Below, piece by piece: positions 9,253 through 18,181 of a stretch of 64,000 nt of DNA. A program made the translations under genes and the position numbers. The notes under the pieces were generated by a model. It was not told the DNA's origin, did no database searches, and was given only the letters and a program-made list of their open reading frames with translations. Source of the DNA: JAWSVE01 sp033852115 (lineage in GTDB: Bacteria > Pseudomonadota > Gammaproteobacteria > Pseudomonadales > Cellvibrionaceae); the NCBI GenBank assembly GCA_033852115.1, contig JAWSVE010000003.1:372001-436000 (forward strand), given 5' to 3'. Every line of letters begins with the position of its first letter. The first letter of the stretch is position 1.

Positions 9253-9789
9253 TTACTGCATCACGAAGCTGGTAAAAAGTACTTGTTCTATGCCAGCGTC
9301 CCCAATTTCCTTTTCTAAAAGCGCTTGAATTTCTTCCCGCGCCGCTTCTTGTAACTTTTCTTTGCCTTCGTGTGTTTGGAGATCTTCGTAAACCTGGCCA
9401 CCAAACAGTAGTACCAGTGCATTTCGTATTGCTGGCATGTGAGTTTCTATCGCGCTAATAACTGTCTCATCTCGGGTCATCAGCGTTAACTCGGCCTGAA
9501 GAAAGCGTTGTCTACCGCGCGCTTGAAAATTGACGATGATAGGCGGCTTGAGTGGAAAGTAGATCGCAGGTTTTGGTCCTTGATCTTCCTCGGGAACTTC
9601 TTCAATCATTTCAGCTTCAACCATTTCATCTTCAGCACCCGTGAACATATCTAGCGCGAATAATGTGCCAACCACAGAGATAATGATGAGCACAAGAATG
9701 ATCGCCGCAAGAATACTGAGCTTTTTCTTGCCGCCACCGGACCCTTCTTCGCCTTCACCGGTGTCTTCTGTATCGTCCTCATCTGCCAT
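9253..9789 (-). CDS. fliL: FliL, basal-body stator-associated protein
   Basis: FliL is a single-pass membrane protein that surrounds the stator and supports torque. The ATG at 9789 (178 residues, MADEDDTEDTGEGEEG...) is preceded by AGGAA at normal spacing. A longer frame up to 9864 would begin upstream of the sigma-54 promoter's transcript and lacks conservation. One membrane helix lies at about residues 27-47, followed by the periplasmic FliL domain (IYFPLKPPIIVNFQ...RFLQAELTLMTRDE...LLFGGQVYEDLQT). It is the first gene of the fliLMNOPQR-flhB operon. Confidence 0.95.
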   Translation of the reverse strand: MADEDDTEDTGEGEEGSGGGKKKLSILAAIILVLIIISVVGTLFALDMFTGAEDEMVEAEMIEEVPEEDQGPKPAIYFPLKPPIIVNFQARGRQRFLQAELTLMTRDETVISAIETHMPAIRNALVLLFGGQVYEDLQTHEGKEKLQEAAREEIQALLEKEIGDAGIEQVLFTSFVMQ

Positions 9790-9837
9790 GTCAATTTCCT
9801 GTCGTTTTATTGAATAACATCCGTTATTCACAGTAAG

Positions 9838-9853
9838 AGCAAAAAAAATGCCA
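9838..9853 (-). promoter_or_regulatory. Sigma-54 promoter for the fliL operon
   Basis: The minus strand reads TGGCATT-TTTT-TTGCT, a close match to TGGCACG-N4-TTGCA with exact GG-N10-GC spacing. The predicted start is about 38 bases before the fliL ATG. It lies in the 182-base gap between fliK and fliL, which otherwise holds no gene. In Pseudomonas the fliL operon is FleQ/RpoN-dependent, which fits. Confidence 0.65.
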
Positions 9854-9971
9854 GCGGGAGACAATTGGGTTTCTAAATGGGGTAAGTTTGAGAGGGAGGG
9901 AGGATGAGCGGCAGATTTGAAAAATCTTACCGCCTAGAATTTAGCGTTCCACGTTTTGCGATGGCTGTACG

Positions 9972-11609
9972 CTAAACGTAATAGTCCACGAGGTTGAGTA
10001 GTTCTAATGTAGCGGGTTCATCGCTGCTATTCACTGAATCGCCCTCACCTGGCATCCCAGAAGTAATTCCACCATCGGTGTTATCGTCCTGCGCCTCGTG
10101 CCCAGAATCGCGGCCTGACACATCAACATCGACTAGATTTAAGCCTCCCTGTTCGAACATTTCTCTTAATCGAAAAGCATTTTGATCTAGCATGTCACGA
10201 ACGCTGGCGTTATGACTGACGAAACTAATACTGGCGGTATCTTGATTTACAGCAATCTTAACCTGCAACGGCCCAAGTTCTGGCGGATCCAGCCGAACCT
10301 CTGCAGACTGCACTTTCTGACTGGCTAGCCAAAACATCTTGTCAGCCATGGCCTGCCCCCATTCTCGATTACTGGCCAGTACCGGCAATTTAACTGAGGG
10401 CCCAACGCCGTCCTCCCCTCCACCTACTTGGTGGAGGGTTTGTAAGGTCTGTCCCCACTTCCCATCGGCGGCGAGAGGCTTGATTGTCATCGCCATAGTA
10501 GAACCATTGTCAGCAAGAGCTGACTTGCCATCCACCGCTTGCGACTTACCTAATAGATCGACAGACCTGAGATCCTGTTTCATGTTGTTTCTGAGGGCTT
10601 CTGACAAGGTAGCGGCAGTGGGTACCACCTCTGCCACTCGACTGCTTTCAGGCGACTGCGCGGTGGTACTGATAAGGTCGCTAGCCCCTTGCCCCGTAGA
10701 CATTAGATGAGAGCGGCCTGAGTTTGGCATGGCGTTGGTATTTCCGAAGGTTTCCACACCTGGCTTCTTGGGGCCTACTTCGGCGTGAACAAGATCGTTA
10801 ACCGCTCGTTCACTGGCAAGATCTTTGGCTTGCGTCTGAGAGTTACCATTTTCAAATACGCTATCAACGGCTTCTATCGGTATGTGAGTCTGCGGCTCAT
10901 TGGCAACAGTGCTTGTTGTACTAAGGTTAGTGTTTTCACCTATCGGTTGAAGTATTTGAGCGATAGCTTCTGCTAAGGGGACCCCACCTTCAACTAGGTC
11001 CTCTAATGCCTCCAATTGCTGTGGTGTCAACTCCTGAATGGCATTTAGCCCGTTGAGGTTTAATTCCGACAGGCTGTCATGCATAGCGGGGATACTTAGT
11101 GAGGCAGGTAAATCTTGTCGCTGTTGCGGCAAACTATTGCCTTCAGGCTGAAAAATACCCCGCGGCGTATCGTCATCCGTATTCGCTTGGTGCGGCGCGC
11201 TGTGCGCGCCACCTTGTTCTTCAGTGGCATCATAAGATTTATTTTCCGTTGCGGCTTTTACATCGTGGTCCGCCGACTTATTTTGTCGTTCACTATTCGC
11301 ATTTTCACTAAGGTCGTCGCTTTTGCGCGCTTCATTTGCTGATGACTTTACTTCGCTAGAATGATTCGGTGAAGATGGATTATCTTTCTCTTGAACGCCT
11401 TTTTTTTCTGATTTTTCAGCAACTTGCGACGCACTACCTGTTGTTTTATTGGGTTGTTCGGATCGATCACGGAGCACCTCGTGAAAGCGTTTACCGGACT
11501 CAGAAGGCGCTTTATCCACGACACGAGTCTTGTTTTCTGGGTTTACTTTCACCACAGGGTTAGCATTCAGTGACAATATAAAATCAGTCGAGTTTGGTGT
11601 TGCGCCCAT
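9972..11609 (-). CDS. fliK: FliK, hook-length control protein
   Basis: FliK is the secreted molecular ruler that sets hook length and triggers the FlhB switch. The protein is 545 residues. Its N-terminal two thirds is hydrophilic, Ser/Gln/Asp/Asn-rich and poorly conserved, as expected of a ruler. The C-terminal Flg_hook domain (about residues 410-510) is clear: SAEVRLDPPELGPLQVKIAV, VSHNASVRDMLDQ and LREMFEQGGLNLVDVDVSG. The ATG at 11609 has AGGAG nine bases upstream. It has its own sigma-54 box and is the first flagellar gene after the inserted block 11885-13900. Confidence 0.95.
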   Translation of the reverse strand: MGATPNSTDFILSLNANPVVKVNPENKTRVVDKAPSESGKRFHEVLRDRSEQPNKTTGSASQVAEKSEKKGVQEKDNPSSPNHSSEVKSSANEARKSDDLSENANSERQNKSADHDVKAATENKSYDATEEQGGAHSAPHQANTDDDTPRGIFQPEGNSLPQQRQDLPASLSIPAMHDSLSELNLNGLNAIQELTPQQLEALEDLVEGGVPLAEAIAQILQPIGENTNLSTTSTVANEPQTHIPIEAVDSVFENGNSQTQAKDLASERAVNDLVHAEVGPKKPGVETFGNTNAMPNSGRSHLMSTGQGASDLISTTAQSPESSRVAEVVPTAATLSEALRNNMKQDLRSVDLLGKSQAVDGKSALADNGSTMAMTIKPLAADGKWGQTLQTLHQVGGGEDGVGPSVKLPVLASNREWGQAMADKMFWLASQKVQSAEVRLDPPELGPLQVKIAVNQDTASISFVSHNASVRDMLDQNAFRLREMFEQGGLNLVDVDVSGRDSGHEAQDDNTDGGITSGMPGEGDSVNSSDEPATLELLNLVDYYV

Positions 11610-11693
11610 TTCAGTAGACTCCTTACAACGCTATACACAAGATGCTGCTACCACTATATCTAATAGCGGGTATTTAAATTCTATGAGAAGAAG

Positions 11694-11709
11694 TGCAAAG
11701 GCAGTGCCA
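11694..11709 (-). promoter_or_regulatory. Sigma-54 promoter for fliK
   Basis: The minus strand reads TGGCACT-GCCT-TTGCA, matching the sigma-54 consensus at all but one position. It is almost identical to the flrB box at 36431-36446. The predicted start is about 75 bases before the fliK ATG. Confidence 0.8.
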
Positions 11710-11750
11710 GATCAAAAACCGATGAGTTAACCTAATGAACGTGGCTTAAA

Positions 11751-11778
11751 TAAACTAGGTCACGATTAAACTAGGTCA
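11751..11778. repeat. Two direct copies of TAAACTAGGTCA
   Basis: TAAACTAGGTCA occurs at 11751-11762 and again at 11767-11778, 16 bases apart. It lies in the divergent region between fliK and the secreted-protein gene. It could be a protein-binding site for either promoter; that is inference only. Confidence 0.4.
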
Positions 11779-11884
11779 TGGTCACCTTACCGATTGAAAA
11801 GCCAAAAACAATAATTTGAAAAACAAAAGCAATTGTGCGGTTTTCCCGCAATTTAGACGAACGATGAATTCAGGAGTTAGAAAA

Positions 11885-12922
11885 ATGAAAGCGTCACGCG
11901 AGACGATACGCTACTTAGTTAGGCTTTTGCCTAGTGTAGTCATTAGCGCACTAATGACTACTACTAGCGTCGCTGAAAACTACACAATACCTCGTATGGC
12001 AGATGGAAAACCCGACTTGCAAGGCGTATGGACCAACGCATCGCTGACGCGTATGACTCGCCCGGCAGAGTTCGAAGACCTTGTGATACCAAAGTCGAAA
12101 ATTGAAGAAATCACTTACAACTCCTACTACAACCGCCGTTTACGCGAAGACAATAAGCGAACCGACCCGAATGCACCACCGCCAAACGACGGCGACACAA
12201 ACAAAGGCTATAACAACTTTTGGATTGATCCGGGTTCTACTTACGGCATAGTGAAAGGTGAATACCGTTCTTCTTGGATTATTGAGCCAGAAGATGGGCA
12301 AATTCCCTACTCCAAAGAAGGCCGGATGGCCAGAATGGCTGCTTTCAGACCCACCGGTAATGGAAAAAATGGCCGGGTAGGAATGTTTGACGGCCCAGAA
12401 GTTCGTCCGGTCGGAGACCGCTGTCTCATAAGTTTCGGTAGCTCAGGTGGTCCGCCGCTTAACAATGTGATGTACAACAATCATTACCAATTTGTACAAA
12501 CCCCCAATCACGTGATGATTATGGTAGAAATGAATCATGATGCTCGCATCATTGATCTGAATGGGCAGCACAATCCAGCGGCAGTCAAAGAATGGTTTGG
12601 TAGCTCAGTGGGACAATGGGAAGGTGATACATTAGTTGTCGAAACTCAAAACGTACACCCTATTCAAGAAACTCGTGGGGCATTTCCGTTATCAGAAAAA
12701 GGAACAGTGATTGAACGTTTCACTCGTGTTGGCGAAAAAGAAATGCTCTATGAATTCACCGTCGACGATCCTATTTTTTACAGTAAGCCTTGGAAAGGTG
12801 AAATGACATTAACTAAAGATGACGAGCAAATCTTTGAGTATGCTTGCCACGAGGGGAACTATGCGCTTCCAGGCATATTACGTGGTGCTCGGAAAGAAGA
12901 ACGAGAGAAAACAGGCAAGTAG
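11885..12922 (+). CDS. Secreted protein of unknown function (PDLQGVW / WEGDTLVVET family)
   Basis: I do not know the function. The ATG at 11885 has AGGAG eight bases upstream (11872-11876) and gives 345 residues; an earlier in-frame ATG at 11816 has no such site. Residues 1-29 look like a signal peptide (basic start, hydrophobic LVRLLPSVVISALMTTTSVA, then ENY). The mature part begins with PRMADGKPDLQGVWTN and contains VGQWEGDTLVVETQNV. I associate these motifs with uncharacterised exported proteins of Acidobacteria and marine Gammaproteobacteria. The rest is Asn/Gly/aromatic-rich, with no catalytic motif I can name. It is transcribed against the flagellar genes and ends at a strong bidirectional terminator, so it is its own unit inserted in the flagellar cluster. 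Confidence 0.8.
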   Translation: MKASRETIRYLVRLLPSVVISALMTTTSVAENYTIPRMADGKPDLQGVWTNASLTRMTRPAEFEDLVIPKSKIEEITYNSYYNRRLREDNKRTDPNAPPPNDGDTNKGYNNFWIDPGSTYGIVKGEYRSSWIIEPEDGQIPYSKEGRMARMAAFRPTGNGKNGRVGMFDGPEVRPVGDRCLISFGSSGGPPLNNVMYNNHYQFVQTPNHVMIMVEMNHDARIIDLNGQHNPAAVKEWFGSSVGQWEGDTLVVETQNVHPIQETRGAFPLSEKGTVIERFTRVGEKEMLYEFTVDDPIFYSKPWKGEMTLTKDDEQIFEYACHEGNYALPGILRGARKEEREKTGK

Positions 12923-12958
12923 TTTTATGTTATAAGTCATTCATAGTGTGTTAAAAAA

Positions 12959-12982
12959 GGCGTTTGAGTTTTCTCAAACGCC
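12959..12982. terminator. Bidirectional rho-independent terminator
   Basis: A perfect 10-bp stem (GGCGTTTGAG / CTCAAACGCC) with a TTTT loop is flanked by six A on the left and six T on the right. It can stop the secreted-protein gene on the plus strand and the convergent minus-strand pair starting at 13900. Confidence 0.92.
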
Positions 12983-13063
12983 TTTTTTATATTTTTTACA
13001 ATAATCAAAAGCCATATTTAATTTAACAATGCCATCTATATTTAACCATTACGACGCTGTAAA

Positions 13064-13390
13064 TCATAACTCAAGCCAGCTTTCAGCGGCTGCAACGGAG
13101 TCGAAGAACCTTATCGTCGAGTGCCGCTGATGATCGCGCATTAGCTCAGTGATGCGGGCCCCGTAATCGTGCTCTTGCGGCACGATGAAAGCGGCTTTAA
13201 ACCCATAGTTCACAAACTTCTGAAATACCTCGCCTGCAACACCATTGCTTAAATCAAAAAACTCTTTATGCAGATCAGACTCTGTAAAAATACACCCCGT
13301 TAAACCGCTGCCAATTACAGCTAACGCGTCTGATGCCGAGTTCAACACAATAGCGTGGTCCCTAGCGAGTAATGTCATCCCAACAACCAA
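13064..13390 (-). CDS. DUF4180-like small protein
   Basis: Function unknown. The 108-residue product shows the DUF4180 pattern: SASDALAVIGSGLTG, then a hydrophobic strand, then EFFDLSNGVAGEVFQKFVNYGFKAAFIV and a C-terminal IRFFDSVAAAESWL. It has no signal peptide and is probably cytoplasmic. The start is uncertain: a TTG at 13390 gives the full-length family N-terminus, while the first ATG (13378) would remove four residues. Neither has a good ribosome site. It lies 12 bases after the upstream membrane-protein gene and in the same frame as that gene's stop, so translation is probably coupled. Confidence 0.75.
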   Translation of the reverse strand: MVVGMTLLARDHAIVLNSASDALAVIGSGLTGCIFTESDLHKEFFDLSNGVAGEVFQKFVNYGFKAAFIVPQEHDYGARITELMRDHQRHSTIRFFDSVAAAESWLEL

Positions 13391-13402
13391 TAGTCGAAAT
13401 AA

Positions 13403-13900
13403 TTAGCTCTGACCTTCGACGGTACTCGTTAAGTGATCTTCAGACTCGTCGATGTACTCATTGATTTTATATTGCAGATAATAAATCTGAAAAAAGAAGG
13501 TAATAATATTACCCAGTGAATATCTGTTTTTAAATATTTCATCGACAAGTCGATTTCTAAATTTATACACCCACACCAAAATAAGAATATTCGCCACTAG
13601 ATCTACGATCGATGACAGTAGCTCAATTTCAGTATTACCCTCATACATTGATACAGGAATGACCATAGCGAAAGACAGTATATAGAAGCCTAATACTGAA
13701 TTCACAAACGCTTCGGATATTGTATTTTCAACGACGCCATTCAGCTGCTTTGTGCGCGTATACAACCAATACGGTACATAAAGGGACAGTGTAATAATAG
13801 AAAGGCCAACCACATACCAAGTACTAAACCGCTCAAACGGAACTGTAGACTTGTCTGTCTCGATAACTTGGGACTTTGGCGTAGAGTAGATATTATCCAT
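13403..13900 (-). CDS. DUF4234-like integral membrane protein
   Basis: Function unknown. The 165-residue product has three to four hydrophobic segments. The first, with WYVVGLSIITLSLYVPYWLYTRTKQLN, matches the start of DUF4234-type membrane proteins (a helix ending in YWLY followed by a basic/polar turn). Both tails are polar. It begins a two-gene unit with the DUF4180-like gene that ends at the terminator at 12959. Nothing in it links to motility, and together with the secreted-protein gene it interrupts the otherwise flagellar order. Confidence 0.7.
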   Translation of the reverse strand: MDNIYSTPKSQVIETDKSTVPFERFSTWYVVGLSIITLSLYVPYWLYTRTKQLNGVVENTISEAFVNSVLGFYILSFAMVIPVSMYEGNTEIELLSSIVDLVANILILVWVYKFRNRLVDEIFKNRYSLGNIITFFFQIYYLQYKINEYIDESEDHLTSTVEGQS

Positions 13901-14277
13901 GTTTATCCTTGTTGATGATTAAAAGGCATGAGCCAATGACGGCAATCTGTGTGAGCCACCCGGTCGACTAATAGGCACTCAAGAACAAACATTAAACCGA
14001 CAAAGCACAAGGGAATCAATGGGGAATACCGCAATGTAGATTTGCGCGCCACGAGACGGAGCAGCATAGAACATTAGCTATGATATCGCTGGAAATGTTT
14101 GCGACAAAAACGTAGACGTAAATTGGCCTTTACAACCCAAAAACACGGCAATTCAAATAGTACTGAAAGAAAACGACGGGGTTTAGCGTTGCATGGTCAA
14201 ATGGGTCAACAAGCAAGAAGTACTTTTAAAGCGCAGCGCAGGCGTTTGTATTGGTTGGCGATAAAGAAATACAGTAA
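13901..14277. other. Intergenic region, no gene recognised
   Basis: 377 bases between the Hpt gene's stop and the DUF4234-like gene's start. It should hold the 3' end of the hsb transcript and the promoter of the membrane-protein gene. I saw no convincing terminator hairpin, sigma-54 box or conserved small ORF. A plus-strand open frame from 14099 runs antisense over the Hpt gene and is not credible. Confidence 0.6.
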
Positions 14278-14622
14278 TCAATTGAGTAATGCTTTAAGGC
14301 TATCAGATATTATCGCGAACGCCGCTCGTATATCCGATAGATTTTCCTCGAGACCGCATAGGTCACCATCCCTGCCTTTGTGTTCAACCACTAAACATAA
14401 GCCAGCGAGCCCAGTAGCGCCTATGTTTCCGCTACTGCCTTTCAGGCTATGGGCTTCTCGCCGAACGGCCTCTGAGTCTTGTGATTTTATTGCTTCAGCG
14501 AGCGCAGCGACTCGTACTTCAGAGTCCGTTAAATACGTCATGATTAGGTCGTTAAAGCCGTCTTCCATAACGTCCTTGAGCATCTCGAGAGTATCTTGAT
14601 CTAGTGCGGTATGGTCACTCAT
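14278..14622 (-). CDS. hptB: Hpt phosphotransfer protein, HptB-like
   Basis: This is a free histidine phosphotransfer domain. The phospho-acceptor motif is REAHSLKGSSGNIGA, with the His at about residue 72. The 114-residue protein is otherwise one helical Hpt fold. In Pseudomonas aeruginosa HptB passes phosphate to the receiver of HsbR and so controls a HsbA partner switch affecting motility and biofilm. The same order (hsbA-hsbR-hptB) is present here, so I infer the same role. ATG at 14622 has AGGAGG upstream. It is the last gene of the three-gene unit. Confidence 0.85.
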   Translation of the reverse strand: MSDHTALDQDTLEMLKDVMEDGFNDLIMTYLTDSEVRVAALAEAIKSQDSEAVRREAHSLKGSSGNIGATGLAGLCLVVEHKGRDGDLCGLEENLSDIRAAFAIISDSLKALLN

Positions 14623-14634
14623 TCTGCCCTCCTC

Positions 14635-16344
14635 CTATCGATCAGATCGCCAAGAATAAACGACCTCAATCTCATTGCCGTTGCCCAAATATTTTAGCGA
14701 TTCACACATCGTTCTTATGAGTGGAATTCCTCTACCGCAGTATCCCTTTTTAGAAGAAAGATCGAGTAGCTTGTTGTCATACTCAAACCCTTTACCACTA
14801 TCTTTAACTTTTATCGTTAAATTACCGCCATTTTCTCGGGTATCGTGGGAAATGGCAAAATTGATTGAAGCGTTCTGCAAGTTTGCTAATCGCTCTTCCC
14901 GTTGAGCGTAATACTCGGCAAAACCTTCAGGCGATGCTTTCAATTCCGAGCTTAATCCCAACACCCCGTGTTCTAATGCATTGGAATACAGCTCCGCTAA
15001 AATGGTGTATAAGCTTCCGCTGTGCGACCTGAGCCCTGGAACTTCAGTGACGATGTTCAACAGTAACGGTAGGGGATCAAAATAACGAATTGTCGACGGC
15101 AAAATTTCAAACTGGAGCCGCCACTCCATTAAACCTGGACCTTCTGTAGAATAAGAAGGCATTGACTTAGAGGACACCTCCTCTGGGGCAACCATTTCGA
15201 TCTCGACCAGCGACAAGTCATCATCTGCCTCATTATCGCCAATAAAACCCTGCACAGCAGCCATTACGTCGTCAAAGAGTGAGGGTTTGTTGTTGCTGTT
15301 GTGAAACGTATTTAACAGTCTTTCTTCACCAAACATTTCACCAGCACCGTCACGGGCTTCGTGAATACCGTCGGACCACATATAGACTTTGTCGCCAGGA
15401 TCTAACTCAAAATGGAGGCAATCTACTTTCATTTGAATGTTTGATAATACACCCAGGGGTAGATGTTTAGACTTAATATGATCGACAGTACCAGTTTTAG
15501 GCCTATAAATTAAACAGTCTGGTAGCCCCCCATTCCAAGCAGTAACGGTGCGTTCATGAAAGTCGACTTCTAAAAATGTTGCACAGCAAAATACGCCAAC
15601 AGGCAAGATCGACTTTAATTTCTGATTGATCTCACGAAGAATATCGGACAGTGCGAAACCTTTTTGCACCATGCCATAAAAGGTTGAAGCAAGCGGCATC
15701 GCACCGATCGCTGCAGGCAGACCGTGACCAGTAAAGTCGCCTAACAAGACCATCATACTGCCAGAGGGACGCAGGGCCGCTACCAGGACATCACCATTGA
15801 ATACCGCCATTGGCGATAAGTAGTGACGCACGTTCGCTGCATCTAAGCAACCACTGTGTGCTACATTGTCAAAAACTTGCTTGGCTACTGTTTGCTCTTG
15901 AATAAGATGATTATTGTGAATTTGAATTTGATCGCGCTGTTCCAGCATCGTGCGATGCATTTCGCGCATGCGGTTAAATGACTTGATTTTGGCTTGTAAG
16001 ATAACCCTGTTGTAGGGCTTTTGCAGGAAGTCATCACCGCCCGCATCAAGACATTTAACCAGTGATTCGGTTTCGGTTAGGGAGGTCAGGAATATGATGG
16101 GGATTAGCTCTTCACCCGCCAACTCCTTGATTTGCCGCGCAGCACCAAAGCCATCAAGATTTGGCATTAACGCATCGAGTAATACGATGTCCGGCCGCTC
16201 TTTCTCAAACTGCTCAACCGCTTCCACGCCATCCCTAGCACAGATGACCTGGTGACCTTCTTTACTTACGATTGTTTGCAGAATGAGACGATCGGTATCC
16301 GTATCGTCGGCAATTAAAATTTTGAGGTTACTTTGCTCTGTCAT
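14635..16344 (-). CDS. hsbR: HsbR-like response regulator: receiver, PP2C phosphatase and RsbW-type ATPase
   Basis: A three-domain partner-switching regulator of 569 residues. The receiver is residues 7-125, with the acidic pocket IADD, phospho-Asp D57 (IVLLDALMPN) and Lys in LQKPYN. After a coiled linker, a SpoIIE/PP2C phosphatase spans about 175-390 (VLLGDFTGHGLPAAIGAMPLA, YMWSDGIHEARD, DDLSLVEIEM). A GHKL ATPase/anti-sigma-like domain ends the protein (LAELYSNALEHGVLG, KVKDSGKGFEYD, CGRGIPLIRTMC). The family dephosphorylates or phosphorylates a STAS partner depending on receiver state. The gene sits between the STAS gene hsbA and the Hpt gene. Confidence 0.88.
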   Translation of the reverse strand: MTEQSNLKILIADDTDTDRLILQTIVSKEGHQVICARDGVEAVEQFEKERPDIVLLDALMPNLDGFGAARQIKELAGEELIPIIFLTSLTETESLVKCLDAGGDDFLQKPYNRVILQAKIKSFNRMREMHRTMLEQRDQIQIHNNHLIQEQTVAKQVFDNVAHSGCLDAANVRHYLSPMAVFNGDVLVAALRPSGSMMVLLGDFTGHGLPAAIGAMPLASTFYGMVQKGFALSDILREINQKLKSILPVGVFCCATFLEVDFHERTVTAWNGGLPDCLIYRPKTGTVDHIKSKHLPLGVLSNIQMKVDCLHFELDPGDKVYMWSDGIHEARDGAGEMFGEERLLNTFHNSNNKPSLFDDVMAAVQGFIGDNEADDDLSLVEIEMVAPEEVSSKSMPSYSTEGPGLMEWRLQFEILPSTIRYFDPLPLLLNIVTEVPGLRSHSGSLYTILAELYSNALEHGVLGLSSELKASPEGFAEYYAQREERLANLQNASINFAISHDTRENGGNLTIKVKDSGKGFEYDNKLLDLSSKKGYCGRGIPLIRTMCESLKYLGNGNEIEVVYSWRSDR

Positions 16345-16433
16345 TGCAGGCTCACCGTGTAAGTACGTATCTTCTCAGCTGTAAACTTTAAGAGAAGTCC
16401 CTGTACGCAAGCGGAATAAGTGTGCTCGACGGC

Positions 16434-16739
16434 TTACTGAATTGTGAACAGCTGTTCGAAATTTGAAATCGTCAAAATCTTTTTCACGTCGGGACTACAA
16501 TTGACAATTTTTACGGTAGACGAATCGCCTCCTGCATGATCTCTCAACAGAAGTAACATGCCCAATGCTGAACTATCTAGGTAGGTAGTCTCACGCATGT
16601 CGACGAAATACACGCTGGGCGCGGTTTCAAGATTTTCATAACTTCTTCGAAAATCCTGGTGAGCGCTAAAGTCGAAGCGTCCCTGAATCGAAAAGGTGAG
16701 TTCCGAGCCATCCGGTGAAATGGATGAGTTAATTGCCAT
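16434..16739 (-). CDS. hsbA: HsbA-like STAS anti-sigma-factor antagonist
   Basis: A single 101-residue STAS domain. The phosphorylatable Ser motif is intact: YLDSSALGMLLLLRDHAGG (about residues 53-71). In the Pseudomonas system the HsbA phospho-state is set by HsbR, and HsbA binds FlgM or a diguanylate cyclase; whether that partner exists here cannot be seen. It is the first gene of the hsbA-hsbR-hptB unit, 89 bases ahead of hsbR. It is distinct from the second STAS gene at 26043. Confidence 0.85.
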   Translation of the reverse strand: MAINSSISPDGSELTFSIQGRFDFSAHQDFRRSYENLETAPSVYFVDMRETTYLDSSALGMLLLLRDHAGGDSSTVKIVNCSPDVKKILTISNFEQLFTIQ

Positions 16740-17095
16740 AATCGACCTCTTACGATATGAAATAGTCCCTTAGCACGGCTTATACACAGCCTTTTACCTA
16801 AGAATAGACTAATTTTTCCTGAGCAAGCGAGAAATCCCTGAGCCCGACCCACATTTTGTAAGATTATTCAAAATCATCAAATATATTAATGTGAGCATTC
16901 GTTTAAATGAGCCTGATCTTTTCCAGCCACCCCAAAATAAGTAATAAACGCGGGTTTCAAGATCAAATACCAGCGAAAAACGGTCTGTAAATCACTGTCT
17001 TCGATGGGGCCAGATTCTATGTAGTCGCTAGGCGTTGGTAAAGCTCTGTTGAAGCGTTTGTGACAATATTTCGATATAGATAGTAAAAGTAAGGA
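16740..17095. other. Intergenic region between cheB and hsbA
   Basis: 356 bases holding the end of the chemotaxis transcript and the presumed promoter of hsbA-hsbR-hptB. I found no clear rho-independent terminator and no convincing sigma-54 or sigma-28 box. A GC-N10-CC pair at 16778-16791 lacks the rest of the consensus. Confidence 0.55.
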
Positions 17096-18160
17096 TTATC
17101 GGTAGCTTTCCGCGATAATATTAGACGCGATCTGCTTAAGTGGCAGTACTTTAGTCGCCCCGCCGAGCTTAACGGCCACGCCAGGCATTCCCCAAACAAC
17201 GCTTGTTGCTTCATCTTGGGCAATGGTGAGGCATCCCGCTTCTCGCATCTCTAACAGGGTTTGCGACCCATCCGCTCCCATTCCAGTGAGTAAAACCCCC
17301 ATGCAATTGTTTGCGAGAGTTTCGATGGCCGACTTGAACAGTACTTCTACTGATGGTCGATGGCGATTAACGGGGTCACTTTTCTCAATTTGACAGACAT
17401 AGCCATAGGCAGACTTACGCACACGCAAATGATCGTCACCAGGCGCCAGATACGCGTGGCCTGGTTTAATGGGCATATTGTTTTCAGCTTCTACAACAGT
17501 AAGCTTGCTGTTGTTATCGAGTCGTTGCGCGAAAGAACTACTAAACGTAGCGGGAATATGTTGGGTTACTAGTATCGGTGGAGATTCAGGGGGTAGTGCT
17601 GTCAAAACTTCCTTGATGGCTTCCGTTCCACCTGTGGAAGCGCCTATAAAGCATATAAAATTTCTTCGTAGCGATTTATTTTTCTGAACGTTCACACCAA
17701 CTTTATCGTTTGATGCTCTCGCACCCTGATTCTCCAAGGGAGAGACATTTGCGTGCGCTGCGGCGAGGACTTTTTCAATGATTTGCTCGCGATACTGCAC
17801 CAACCCAACATCACCAGTGGACATTGGCTTGGCCAAGTAGTCAACTGCGCCATGTTCTAACGCTTCAAGCGTGGCTGGCGCACCCGCTTGGGTCAGCGTT
17901 GAAATCATCACTACGGGTATAGGTCGAAGCCTCATTAGGTTTTTTAAGAACGCAATGCCGTTCATCTTTGGCATTTCAATATCAAGGGTAATGACATCTG
18001 GGTTAGTGCGTTTAATGACTTCCCGCGCTTCGAAAGGATCAGCAGCGACACCGACCACACGCAGCCGAGCATCTGAGTTGAGAACCTCGCTCAATAACGC
18101 TCTGACTAATCCTGAGTCGTCAACAATAACTACCTTGGTTAAATCTCGCCCTATAGGCAT
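17096..18160 (-). CDS. cheB: CheB, receptor methylesterase/deamidase
   Basis: CheB removes methyl groups from chemoreceptors when phosphorylated by CheA. The N-terminal receiver (about residues 8-125) has VIVDDSG, phospho-Asp in VITLDIEMPKMNG, and Lys in YLAKP. The C-terminal methylesterase (about 165-350) has the nucleophile motif FIGASTGGTEAI, the His motif VTQHIPATFS and GVLLTGMGADG. Length 354 is normal. It is the last gene of the che operon, 21 bases after cheD. Confidence 0.97.
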   Translation of the reverse strand: MPIGRDLTKVVIVDDSGLVRALLSEVLNSDARLRVVGVAADPFEAREVIKRTNPDVITLDIEMPKMNGIAFLKNLMRLRPIPVVMISTLTQAGAPATLEALEHGAVDYLAKPMSTGDVGLVQYREQIIEKVLAAAHANVSPLENQGARASNDKVGVNVQKNKSLRRNFICFIGASTGGTEAIKEVLTALPPESPPILVTQHIPATFSSSFAQRLDNNSKLTVVEAENNMPIKPGHAYLAPGDDHLRVRKSAYGYVCQIEKSDPVNRHRPSVEVLFKSAIETLANNCMGVLLTGMGADGSQTLLEMREAGCLTIAQDEATSVVWGMPGVAVKLGGATKVLPLKQIASNIIAESYR

Positions 18161-18181
18161 TGATTACATCCCTTCAAATCG

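Noticed and set aside
13901..14277. Search for a terminator or small RNA after hptB
   Set aside because: Only short imperfect stems (for example GTAAA/TTTAC) without T tracts were found.
14099..14599. Plus-strand 166-codon open frame
   Set aside because: It lies antisense over the Hpt gene, has no ribosome site, and its product is Arg/Ser-rich with no family pattern.
16777..16792. GC-N10-CC pattern upstream of hsbA resembling a sigma-54 box
   Set aside because: Beyond the GG and GC pairs the match to TGGCACG-N4-TTGCA is poor, so it is likely chance.
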